Shown here in pieces: positions 56,210 through 64,000 of a stretch of DNA of 64,000 nt; position 1 is the first letter of the stretch; every line of letters starts with the position of its first letter. The stretch lies in the NCBI RefSeq assembly GCF_027579695.1, contig NC_083571.1, positions 89,129,888-89,193,887 of the forward strand, read 5' to 3'. This DNA comes from Neoarius graeffei. Taxonomy: Eukaryota; Chordata; Actinopteri; Siluriformes; Ariidae. Below the pieces are notes generated by a model. The model was given only the letters and a program-made list of their open reading frames with translations, was not told the origin of the DNA and did not search any database. The position numbers were made by a program, and so were the translations under genes.

Positions 56210-56997
56210 TTGTCCATCTGTATTATGAAACGCCGACCAATCAGTTTGGCTGCATTTGGCTGGATTTGAGCACACAGTATGTCTCTGAATACCTCAGAAT
56301 TCATCCGGCTGCTTCTGTCCTGTGTCACATCATCAGTAAACACTAGTGACCCAGTGCCACTGGCAGCCATGCATGCCCAAGCCATCACACTGCCTCCGCC
56401 GTGTTTTACAGATGATGTGGTATGCTTTGGATCATGAGCTGTACCACACCTTCGCCATACTTTTTTCTTTCCATCATTCTGGTAGAGGTTGATCTTGGTT
56501 TCATCTGTCCAAAGAATGTTCTTCCAGAACTGTGCTGGCTTTTTTAGATGTTTTTTAGCAAAGTCCAATCTAGCCTTTTTATTCTTGAGGCTTATGAGTG
56601 GCTTGCACTGTGCAGTGAACCCTCTGTATTTACTTTCATGCAGTCTTCTCTTGATGGTAGATTTGGATATTGATACGCCTACCTCCTGGAGAGTGTTGTT
56701 CACTTGGTTGGCTGTTGTGAAGGGGTTTCTCTTCACCATGGAAATTATTCTGCGATCATCCACCACTGTTGTCTTCTGTGAGTGTCCAGGTCTTTTTGCA
56801 TTGATGATTTCACCAGTGCTTTCTTTCCTTCTCAGGATGTACCAAACTGTAGATTTTGCCACTCCTAATATTGCAGCAATTTCTCGGATGGTTTTTTTCT
56901 GTTTTCGCAGCTTAAGGATGGCTTGTTTCACCTGCATGGAGAGCTCCTTTGACCGCATGTTTTCTTCACAGCAAAATCTTCCAAATGCAAGCACCAC
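56210..56997 (-). pseudogene. Tc1 transposase N-terminal and catalytic part
   Basis: The DNA-binding HTH region reads SMQVKQAILKLRKQKKTIRE, SKSTVWYILRRKES, then KRPGHSQKTTVVDDRRI and SISKSTIKRRLHESKYRGF. First catalytic Asp in NILWTDETKINLYQNDG; VKHGGGSVMAWACMAASGTG follows. The frame is open up to the L2 insertion in FIIQMDN. The transposase is otherwise in good condition. Confidence 0.9.
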
Positions 56998-57317
56998 ACC
57001 TCAAATCAACTCCAGGCCTTTTATCTGCTTAATTGAGAGTGACATAACGAAGGAATTGCCCGCACCTGCCCATGAAACAGCCTTTGAGTCAATTGTCCAA
57101 TTACTCTTGGTCCCTTTAAAAACAGGGTGGCACATGTTAAGGAGCTGAAACTCCTAAACCCTTCATCCAATTTTAATGTGGATACCCTCAAATGAAAGCT
57201 GAAAGTCTGGACTTTATGTCCATGTCCATTATATAACTATAACTTGAATATGTTTCAGTAAACAGGTAAAAAAAGAAAATTTGTGTCAGTGTCCAAATAT
57301 ATATGGACCTAACTGTA

Positions 57318-57685
57318 TCTCATCTCATCTCATTATCTCTAGCCGCTTTATCCTGTTCTACAGGGTCGCAGGCAAGCTGGAGCCTATCCCAGCTGACTAC
57401 GGGCAAAAGGCGGGGTACACCCTGGACAAGTCGCCAGGTCATCACAGGGCTGACACATAGACACAGACAACCATTCACACTCACATCTCCGGTCAATTTA
57501 GAGTCACCAGTTAACCTAACCTGCACGTCTTTGGACTGTGGGGGAAACCGGAGCACCCGGAGGAAACCCACACGGACACGGGGAGAACATGCAAACTCCG
57601 CACAGAAAGGCCCTCGCCGGCCACGGGGCTTGAACCCAGGACCTTCTTGCTGTGAGGCGACAGCGCTAACCACTACACCACTGTG
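57318..57685 (-). mobile_element. tRNA-derived SINE
   Basis: The minus strand starts GTGGTGTAGTGGTTAGCGCT (A-box-like), then GGGTTCAAGCCCCGTGGCC (B box). The body follows with GGACACGGGGAGAACATGC-like sequence on plus, and a tail of ATCTC repeats (plus TCTCATCTCATCTC). This is a common teleost SINE. It abuts the end of the Tc1 element and lies in an intron of desmoglein A. Confidence 0.85.
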
Positions 57686-57879
57686 TAGGTGGTGTGTATG
57701 ACTGGTAATTACTAACACTGACCACTAGGCGGTGTGTATGAGTGGTGGTACACGTACACGTATACGGACAAACCACAAAAAATCGACTCGAAGGGTTTAC
57801 CATTTTTTCTTAGGTATGGTGCTCCGCTCGTGCGGGCCTTAGACCCACGCAGGAGCTCCGCTAATATGTCTCCACTTAC

Positions 57880-58149
57880 ATGTGAGTAGTAATGGTTGAA
57901 GAAGTCTTCTGAAAGGTGCAGTCCACTGTCATACGTGGAAAACTCCTCCCTCATCATCCCAAGATATCCGTTCATTCCCTGACTCATAGAAGCCATTTCA
58001 ATCTGATTTCTGGTTTGACCTCCATTGATGACATAACCAGCACCTCCTGCAGCTCCAAGGGCAGCAACTCCACTCGCTGCACTGTCGATGGCCCAAAAGC
58101 CACCTGGCATCATTCTAGGACCAGCAATGTTACTCAGGAAGGGCACATC
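57880..58149 (-). CDS. desmoglein A exon: intracellular anchor
   Basis: 90 codons from DVPFLSNIAGPRMMPGGFW through AASGVAALGAAGGAG, QTRNQIEMASMSQGMNGYLG and MMREEFSTYDSGLHLSEDFF to NHYYSH. Corresponds to the human DSG2 stretch ending EEFLRNYFTDKA. Acceptor ATTTGACAG, donor CAT|GTAAGT, phase 0 at both ends. Ala/Gly-rich with no stop. Confidence 0.88.
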
Positions 58150-58640
58150 CTGTCAAATTCAGAATTAAATTGATTTGAATAGCAGAGGTTACATGAATGT
58201 TTTGTATCACAGCTGGATTTCAGCCACTGCATGTATGCCACTATTACGAAACTCGGATTAATTATAACAACTTATTTTGATATCCAATGTAAATGTTCTA
58301 CAAACTGTCATAAAAGCCATCTATGGACTGTCAATATACTATCAGGTGACTGTCGTAAAACAGTGCCTCAACTAATACTAAACAATATCCACAGTTTAAG
58401 GATTCCAATGTTTAATAGATTACCAATAAATCCTTTTGATTTCACTTTTTTGGACAGTCCAGTTTATAGCTTGTGATGTTTACATGATCATTTATAGATG
58501 ATCAACTCATTCTATCACAGTTTCAAATTCAGATAATGTGAACTCTACTGTTTCACTTAATGGCATATTGAAAGGTAACCAAACATAATTTGGCTCTTTG
58601 TAGAGAATCAGTTTATAGGCTGGTTTATGGCAGACTATAT

Positions 58641-59907
58641 ATTCACTGTCCACTTTATTAGGAACACTTGTACACCTGCTCATTTATGCAGTTATCCAAT
58701 CAGCCAATCATGTGGCAGCAGCATAATGCATAAAATCATGTAGCTCAAGAGCTTCAGTTAATGTTTGCGTCAAACATGAGAATGGGTAAAATTATGATCT
58801 CTGTGACTTTAACCGTGGCAAGGTTGTTGGTGCCAGATGGTCTGGTTTTAGTATTTCAGAAGCTGCTGAGTTCCTGTGGTTTTTACACACAACAGTCTCT
58901 TGAGATTACACAGAATGGTGTGGAAAATAAAAGACATCCTGTGTGAAGAGGGTCTGCAGGCTGAAACACTTTGTTGATGAGAGAGATCAGAGGAGAATGA
59001 CCAGACTGGTCTGAGCTGACAGGAGGTCTATTATAACTCAAACAATCACTCTTTACATCTGCAGTGAGCAGAAAAGCATCTCAGAATGCACAAGACCTCA
59101 AACCTTGAGGTGGATGAGGTACAACAGCAAAAGTCCACATTAGGTTCCAGTCCTGTCAGACAAGAACAAGAATCTGAGGCTATCATGAGCACAGACTCAC
59201 CAAAACTGGACAGAGGTGGTCTTCTACTGTTGTAACCCATCCACCTCAAGGTTTGATGTTTTGTACATGCCGAGATGCTTTTCTGCTCACCAGAGTTTTA
59301 AAGAGCGATTGGTTATGTTATATTGGTTATATTCTTCCTGGCAGCTCGAACTAGTCTGGCCAGTTTCCTCTGACGTCTCTTATCAACAAGGCATTTCCAC
59401 CCACAGAACTGTTACTTACTCAATATTTTTTTTCCCACACCAGTCTGTGTAAACTATGAAATATTTTTCTGAAATACTCAAACCAGTCCATTTGGTATCA
59501 ATATTCATGTAATCTAAAGTCCTTCCCACACCATATGGCACATTAGGAGGCGCCGATGTCCGTTTCTGTAGCCCTCGGCCTCTCACCTATTACATAGCTA
59601 GGGTTACAGTGGGGGCCTGGTCCTCTGGTAACCACGAAAGTTTGACTCTCCACTCACATCTGTATTGCAGCGTGCTTTGCCAGATGGCAGTAGGTACCAT
59701 TTTTATGATGGTCTTTGGTATGACCCGACCGCGAGTAGAACTCATGATCTCCCAATCGAGAGGCGGACACGCTAACCACTAGGCCAACTTGCGGTTTATT
59801 TATTTTTTTAAAATAATATTCATGTAATGATCACGGAGATCACAGTTTTTCTTCATTCATGAATGGGCAGGTGTACAGGTATTCCTAATAAAGTGAACAG
59901 TGAATGC
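58641..59907. mobile_element. palindromic Tc1-like remnant
   Basis: Ends ATTCACTGTCCACTTTATTA and its inverted copy. The left arm (to about 59215) reads the start of a Tc1-like transposase on plus (GKNYDLCDFNRGKVVGARW-like in mixed frames). The right arm is a reverse-complement copy of the same part (for example GTGAGCAGAAAAGCATCTC at about 59066 and its complement at about 59272). The catalytic region is gone. A SINE is inserted in the right arm at 59514-59815. Confidence 0.7.
59514..59815 (-). mobile_element. tRNA-derived SINE, copy 1, without the 5S-like segment
   Basis: Flanked by ATATTCATGTAAT at 59501-59513 and 59816-59828. The minus strand starts GCAAGTTGGCCTAGTGGTTA (A box) and has ATGAGTTCTACTCGCGGTCG (B-box region). 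It is closely related to 62085-62420 but lacks an internal segment of about 45-50 bp. Confidence 0.88.
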
Positions 59908-60009
59908 AGTGGATGGTTTGTAGACTGTCTACATTGGACTATACAACTAAAGTGCTACTGGAATAACCAAATGAAGCTGAAGAACAAGAGGTTGAGATAT
60001 CTCTCTTAC

Positions 60010-60137
60010 CCGGTCTTCTCCCTGACCTTCTGTATGGTAGGAAATCAGATGCTCTTTAGTGTCAAAAGGCATGTCAGTGAAGGGTCCGCTCATGGCAGCC
60101 GCTCCACACTGACAGAGCAGCAGTAGGAGTGGAATAA
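60010..60137 (-). CDS. desmoglein A exon: end of membrane segment
   Basis: Joins the previous exon as [16 protein letters not shown], completing the membrane helix with a juxtamembrane CxC (human DSG2 PLLLLMCHCG). It continues [27 protein letters not shown]. Acceptor CTTTCACAG, donor CGG|GTAAGA; phase 1 in, phase 0 out. Confidence 0.88.
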
Positions 60138-60282
60138 CTGTGAAAGCAGTTCAGAAATTGAGTGTTGATGCAGGCTTCTTTTACAGTCTTTCAGTTTTTG
60201 TAACAGTACAAGAAGGTCTACTGGGATGCATCTAAAAACAGTCCAGTCAACACTGATGTAACAGATATGAAAATACGCTCAC

Positions 60283-60507
60283 GTAATAGCACGAGGAGTC
60301 CCAGGACAAGCAAACCAATTCCGGCACTGCCAAGTTCCGAGCTCTTTCTTTGAGCCACAATGGTGCCACATGTTGCTGATTTATCACATGTGCAGACAGT
60401 CACCTTTAGCACCTGCTTATCTGGACACGAAATCCCCTGCTGATCGCGAACTTCCAGAGTCACCTGAAGAGGGCCTGGCCACGGTGCATCTTGGGGCTTC
60501 AACATGA
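60283..60507 (-). CDS. desmoglein A exon: extracellular anchor and membrane segment start
   Basis: Reads VMLKPQDAPWPGPLQVTLEV, RDQQGISCPDKQVLKVTVC (human DSG2 SDNQGFSCPEKQVLTLTVC), a Cys-rich stalk and GSAGIGLLVLGLLVLL, the first half of the transmembrane helix. Acceptor TACAACAG, donor TTAC|GTGAGC; phase 1 at both ends. Confidence 0.9.
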
Positions 60508-60807
60508 CTGTTGTATCTACAGTAACATGATTAAGTCAACATCACTGAATTATATCATGTAAGGAGCAAATAATATTGGAGACCATCTACATTTATTTAC
60601 CACAATAGATCAATTTAATTTTACATTAATATATGTGGGAATATTAGACAAAAACCTACATACTAACATGCGACAACCTATTTCTCTGATTCATTTTACC
60701 ATAATGCAAGTCTCTCTCAACAAGAACAACAACAGCAATAATAATAATAATAATAATAATCCACCATCATCATCATCTTAGGCTTTCAGATTACTAAAAA
60801 TTTGTAC

Positions 60808-61029
60808 CATTAAAGTGCTCCACACTCCAAATTCCATCTGTCCCTTCAGGCAGGACAATGAATGTTAAGGGATATGCATTTGGAAAATCATCGTCGTCCA
60901 CTGCAGTGACATACAAAACTTCCTGAGTGGTGCACATTGTCTGTTTGGGATCAGGTAGAGTAGGGCAGTGGTCATTAAAGTCCTCCACCTGGATGGCGAC
61001 AGTGCCTGTCGCTGTCTTAAAGGGCATAT
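60808..61029 (-). CDS. desmoglein A exon: end of EC4 / EC5
   Basis: Reads (D)MPFKTATGTVAIQVEDFND, HCPTLPDPKQTMC...EVLYVTAVDDDDFPNAYPL and TFIVLPEGTDGIWSVEHFNG. Human DSG2 has [25 protein letters not shown] at this place. The calcium motif is VEDFNDH rather than DxNDN. Acceptor TCATTATAG, donor AATG|GTACAA; phase 1 at both ends. It is the first exon of copy A visible in the window. Confidence 0.9.
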
Positions 61030-61429
61030 CTATAATGACAGAGGGAAAGTATTACATACTGAAAAGTACATTTTGATGCTCTTTTTTAGGATAGGTGGGT
61101 TTGTTTCTAAAGGATGTATTGAAGAACAGATTTAAGATATCGGAAAGACAAAATGAAAAACAATAATGGGAGATAATTTACTAATATTGATGTGTGATCT
61201 GTCTTTCCGCATGCGGGACAAGTGGAGCCATAATCCCTGGAATAAACTTTTATTTCTATTTGCAAAAGCAATGCTTATATGTTCTCCTGGTGATTATATA
61301 ACTGCCCTGCCTAGCCTTCCAGAAATCTACAAATGCTATGTTTTGAGGACAAATATGCTAATAGTTTTTAGTATAAATATGCAGGTGATTATAGGAAATT
61401 GTACGTGCTGATTGGCTGAGAAATTTGGA

Positions 61430-61602
61430 CTATTTCTCGATAGTCAACTCGAACAACTTGGCAAAGTGGTGGCCAATGACTTTGTCATTGTAAGTGAGGA
61501 AGAATTACAAATTCTGAAAGAAAATGCTGTTCCTAAATGCACACGATGCTACGATGTTGCTAAAGATGCTACGACGTTTGGGCTAAAACTATTCAAAGGT
61601 AA
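61430..61602 (+). pseudogene. Crypton/KIAA1958-like first exon fragment
   Basis: Reads FGLFLDSQLEQLGKVV, then FVIVSEEELQILKENAVPK and KDATTFGLKLFKG and a donor AAAG|GTAAGG. The EEEL...LKENAVPK...ATTFGLKLFK pattern resembles the N-terminal region of Crypton-type tyrosine recombinases and of KIAA1958-like genes. A related exon is in the small element at 9294-9485. No later exons were found. Confidence 0.45.
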
Positions 61603-61644
61603 GGTGGAATTATGATTTATTTATCTATTTCAAAACAAAGTATT

Positions 61645-62040
61645 TTACGTGAGTCGACATAGAAAAGTGACAAGTCTGCAGGTATTACATTTGCATGCTG
61701 CTTTTAAAGTTTGAAGTAAAATTCCTAATTGACTATCAAATGCTTTTTCTGCATCTAAACTGATCAAAGCCGCTGATATATTGTCTTTATGTATCTTATG
61801 TAACCTTCTAACATTATCTTGCATTTGTCTATCCCTAACAAACCCAGTTTGAACCTCATCTATCAAGTACAAATGTTTGGAGCCTATTTGATATAATTGA
61901 GGTGTAGATTTTGTAATCAACATTTAATACTGATATTGGTCTATAATTCTGGCAATATGCCTTATCTTTTAATGGTTTAGGGAGTACTGTGATTATTGCT
62001 CCCTTCGGGGGGGGGATTAGTGTCTTTAGTCATGATCCAA
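61645..62040 (-). pseudogene. L1-type LINE reverse transcriptase fragment
   Basis: Reads [31 protein letters not shown], then [20 protein letters not shown] and [15 protein letters not shown] (motif A region), where it stops. These are the L1-clade RT motifs. Frames change twice. It is probably part of the same old element as 63550-63822. Confidence 0.75.
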
Positions 62041-62084
62041 AGGATTATAAGGATTATATTATACCCTTACTAGTTCTTGCAGCA

Positions 62085-62420
62085 CTGCAAACTGGCCTAG
62101 TGGCTAGCATATCCACCTTTTGATCGGGAGATCGGGAGTTCTACTCGCGGTCGGGTCATATCAAAGACCATCATAAAAATGGTACCTACTGCCATCTGAC
62201 AAGGCATGCTGGAATACAGATGCAAGTGGGGAGTCAAACTCTCATGGTTACCAGAGGACTAGCCCCCCCACTGTAACCCTAGCTGTATAGGCGAGAGGCT
62301 GAGGGCTATAGAAACTGAGATCAGCGCCACCTAATGCGCCTTAAGGGCCTGGTTAGTACTGGGACGGGAGATTGCCTGGGAATACCAGGGCATGGTGCAG
62401 GAAGGACTTTAGACTTTGTC
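62085..62420 (+). mobile_element. tRNA-derived SINE, copy 2, with a 5S rRNA-like segment
   Basis: Flanked by CTTGCAGCA at 62076-62084 and 62421-62429. Head TGGCCTAGTGGCTAGCATAT and GGGAGTTCTACTCGCGGTCG. Near the 3' end, 62346-62390 reads GGGCCTGGTTAGTACTGGGA then CGGGAGATTGCCTGGGAATA and CCAGG, which closely follows the 3' part of vertebrate 5S rRNA. The sister copy at 59514-59815 lacks exactly this segment. Confidence 0.85.
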
Positions 62421-62576
62421 CTTGCAGCAGCATTTCAGTCCCACTTAAGCCAACAGTCCATTAATCTATAACCTTCAAAAGCTAAACTTCTAAACTTTAC
62501 CTTCACCTAGCAAGTTATGTCATTCTCATGTTCATTTTAACTTGGGTTGATGTAGGTACTCATCCTGCATTATTAG

Positions 62577-63398
62577 GGGTGTTCACACGGCAACTTTTAC
62601 TCCGGTGTAGCACCGGGGCTGCCCCGGTAGAGCGTTCACACGGTACAAAGTTATACCGGTGTAGCCCCTGAAAGCTGCTTAAACCGGTGCAAATCTAACC
62701 CTGCTCGGGAGGTGGTTTAAGAAATTTACTCCGGAGTAAATGCTAGTTTGCGGGGCAGCACCGATATAAAATGGGACGTCTGAACGCTACAGGGGTAGAC
62801 TCGCTACGCGTGAGGAGAGTTGATTACATACGGGCATTGCATAATTTGCATCCTGGTATTTTGCGCTTCCAAAATGGCGAATATCAACAACAACAGAACT
62901 GCGTGTCTTCCAGTGTTGCCAGATTGTCAGTTTTAAGTGCATTTTGGTGGATTTGAACATATTTTGGGCTGGAAAAAGTCAGCAATATCTGGCAACACTG
63001 GTGTCTTCATCCACGTTGTTTTCCCGGCGCTTGATGATGCCATGACAACCGGGAAAAGGAAGTACATTTTCACGCATGCGCATATTTCATTTCCGCATTA
63101 TTACTATCGGAAATGATAGTAATAATGATAGGAAATGATGATAATAAAAGGAAATGATATCAAAACTTTATTACTATCAAAGGAAATTATAAAGTTTTTG
63201 CTACTATTGCACGGTCGCAGAAACTGCCGTGTGACCGCAAGTGGGGCTGCACCGGTGCTAACACGCTTCTCTCTAGTAAGCAGGGTTGTGACGTGTGAAC
63301 GCTGCGCAAAATTTACACCGGTGTAAGATATATCGCAACAAAATACATCGGTGCAGCATCGATGCAAATATGTGCCGTGTGAACAGGGCTATTTCCCC
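62577..63398. mobile_element. MITE-like element with GTTCACACGGCA inverted ends
   Basis: GTGTTCACACGGCAAC near 62580 and its inverted form TGCCGTGTGAACAGGGC near 63373 bracket a sequence full of ACACCGGTGTA-type palindromes (TTACTCCGGTGTAGCACCGG, AAATTTACACCGGTGTAAGA). The middle holds TAATGATAGGAAATGATGAT-like low complexity and a decayed GCCAGATTGTCAG/CTGGCAACACTGG inverted pair. No coding capacity. The target duplication is unclear. Confidence 0.6.
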
Positions 63399-63549
63399 TA
63401 AGCGGAAATTCTAGAAGTCATTCCAGCATGTGTCTGTTGGCCTCCCCTGTGCGATCTCTTCCGCTGTGTTTCCACGTTGTGGTCCTCGTTAACTGAAGCC
63501 TTTCGATGAGCATGGTTTTTCTGGTGTTGATCCCTGCGTTATCCACATC

Positions 63550-63822
63550 CTATCCTCTCTCCTGCAGGTCGCTGGCTGCCTCTTCTACACTGCCATAAGT
63601 TTTCACACCACTGGCCCAGTGGATGCGCATCTTGTTGAGAGGTGTCTGAAAGTGGATGCCTTCTCTCTTTAAGATCTTCTGAATACTAGAGCATGCTTTA
63701 TGTTGTTGCATCATCCTTTCTAAGTAATCGTGGTCAAAATATACCCTGTTTCCATAGAGAGTGACTGTTTTCTTCTCCCATGTGTTTTTCAATATCATGC
63801 ATGTTTCAGGCCTCCCCTGCAT
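63550..63822 (-). pseudogene. L1-type ORF1 protein C-terminal fragment
   Basis: Reads GRPETCMILKNTWEKKTVTL, YGNRVYFDHDYLERMMQQHK, IQKILKREGIHFQTPLNK, MRIHWASGVKTYGSVEEAAS. The FDHDY...IxFQTP...G-K-Y-S-EEA pattern is the RNA-binding C-terminal domain of L1 ORF1 proteins. Fish L1 elements have very similar sequence. 5' part not seen. Confidence 0.72.
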
Positions 63823-64000
63823 GTCTTTATATTTGTTATATTTTGTAAAGCCAATTTTGTTTTTGTATGTGCAATAAACAGTAAAAATCCTCTCCTACAC
63901 AGTGAACTGCTGGAAGTTCAGGACAATAGATCAGGGAGGCTGACTAGCTTTTGGCTTTGGAGCTAAGGCTCGATGTGCATGTTGAATCTGGAGGTCAGAA
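63823..64000. other. right edge, nothing recognised
   Basis: AT-rich sequence within the expected intron of desmoglein A; no exon seen. Confidence 0.4.

Larger units (their letters stand above)
50110..57315 (-). mobile_element. Tc1-like transposon split by an L2 LINE
   Basis: Ends CAGTTAGGTCCATAAATATT (50110) and its inverted copy (57315), each next to TA, the Tc1/mariner target. Transposase on the minus strand: HTH and catalytic parts at 56997-56220, C-terminal part at 50651-50451. The L2 insertion (50660-56209) lies between the first and third catalytic residues. It is located in the intron before the last exon of desmoglein A. Confidence 0.92.
48446..64000 (-). other. desmoglein-like gene, copy A (visible 3' part)
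   Basis: Five exons from the end of EC4 to the stop codon at 48446; the exons for the signal peptide and EC1-EC4 must lie beyond 64000. Domain order matches desmogleins: EC5/extracellular anchor, membrane segment, intracellular anchor, catenin-binding segment, linker and repeat domain. All visible exon phases agree and no stop interrupts them, so this copy looks functional. Introns hold a Tc1/L2 nest, SINEs and a palindromic Tc1 remnant. Confidence 0.85.

Noticed and set aside
62346-62390. A functional 5S rRNA gene
   Set aside because: Only the 3' part matches, it lies inside a SINE bounded by a 9-bp target duplication, and the 5' half and terminator are absent.
62577-63398. PIF/Harbinger assignment of the MITE from TTA/TAA at its ends
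   Set aside because: The trinucleotides on the two sides are complementary rather than identical, so they do not form a direct target duplication.

Overview
This is a piece of a vertebrate genome, almost certainly a teleost fish. It has split genes with GT/AG introns, tRNA-derived SINEs, and fish-type mobile elements: hAT, Tc1, PIF/Harbinger, DIRS, L2, L1 and Ty3/gypsy. Nothing in it looks bacterial.

The host genes are two desmoglein-like desmosomal cadherins, both on the minus strand and head to tail. Copy A (48446-61029, 5' part beyond the right edge) shows the end of EC4/EC5, the membrane segment, the intracellular anchor, the catenin-binding segment and a repeat-rich tail. Copy B starts about 3.6 kb downstream of A's stop codon. 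Its signal-peptide exon is at 44830-44886, and after about 40 kb of nearly solid transposon sequence its EC1-EC4 exons lie at 4802-2332. It runs off the left edge. One B exon junction (4131/3979) is out of frame and has a GC donor, so B may be decaying or the assembly may carry an indel.

Layout of the transposon layers. 6194-9178: decayed non-LTR element. 9959-23047: a 13-kb hAT with a perfect 8-bp target duplication, carrying a small hAT, a LINE split by a structurally complete DIRS element (12563-18928), a Harbinger element and a second hAT. 23366-26259: Charlie-type hAT with a broken transposase. 26701-31083 and 31084-44725: two copies (X and Y) of an element with about 1.2-kb terminal inverted repeats, abutting in opposite orientation. 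Y has been entered by a 5-bp-TSD hAT (34105-35597) and by a Ty3/gypsy provirus (35690-43548). 45050-46743: a hAT 164 bp upstream of the start codon of desmoglein B. 50110-57315: Tc1 transposon split by an L2 LINE, which is itself split by a probable solo LTR. 57318-63822: SINEs, a palindromic Tc1 remnant, L1 fragments and a MITE.

The most unusual item is the X/Y pair. The long inverted repeats carry a 5' leader exon with a splice donor. The same leader could therefore serve two convergent genes, one with a SAM-like/GGGTRK region and one with the C-terminus of an integrase-like protein. The other standout is the DIRS element, whose ends, internal complementary region and empty site can all be read from the sequence. 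Coordinates of exons come from splice-site and frame reasoning by eye; transposon boundaries with stated target duplications were read directly from the sequence.
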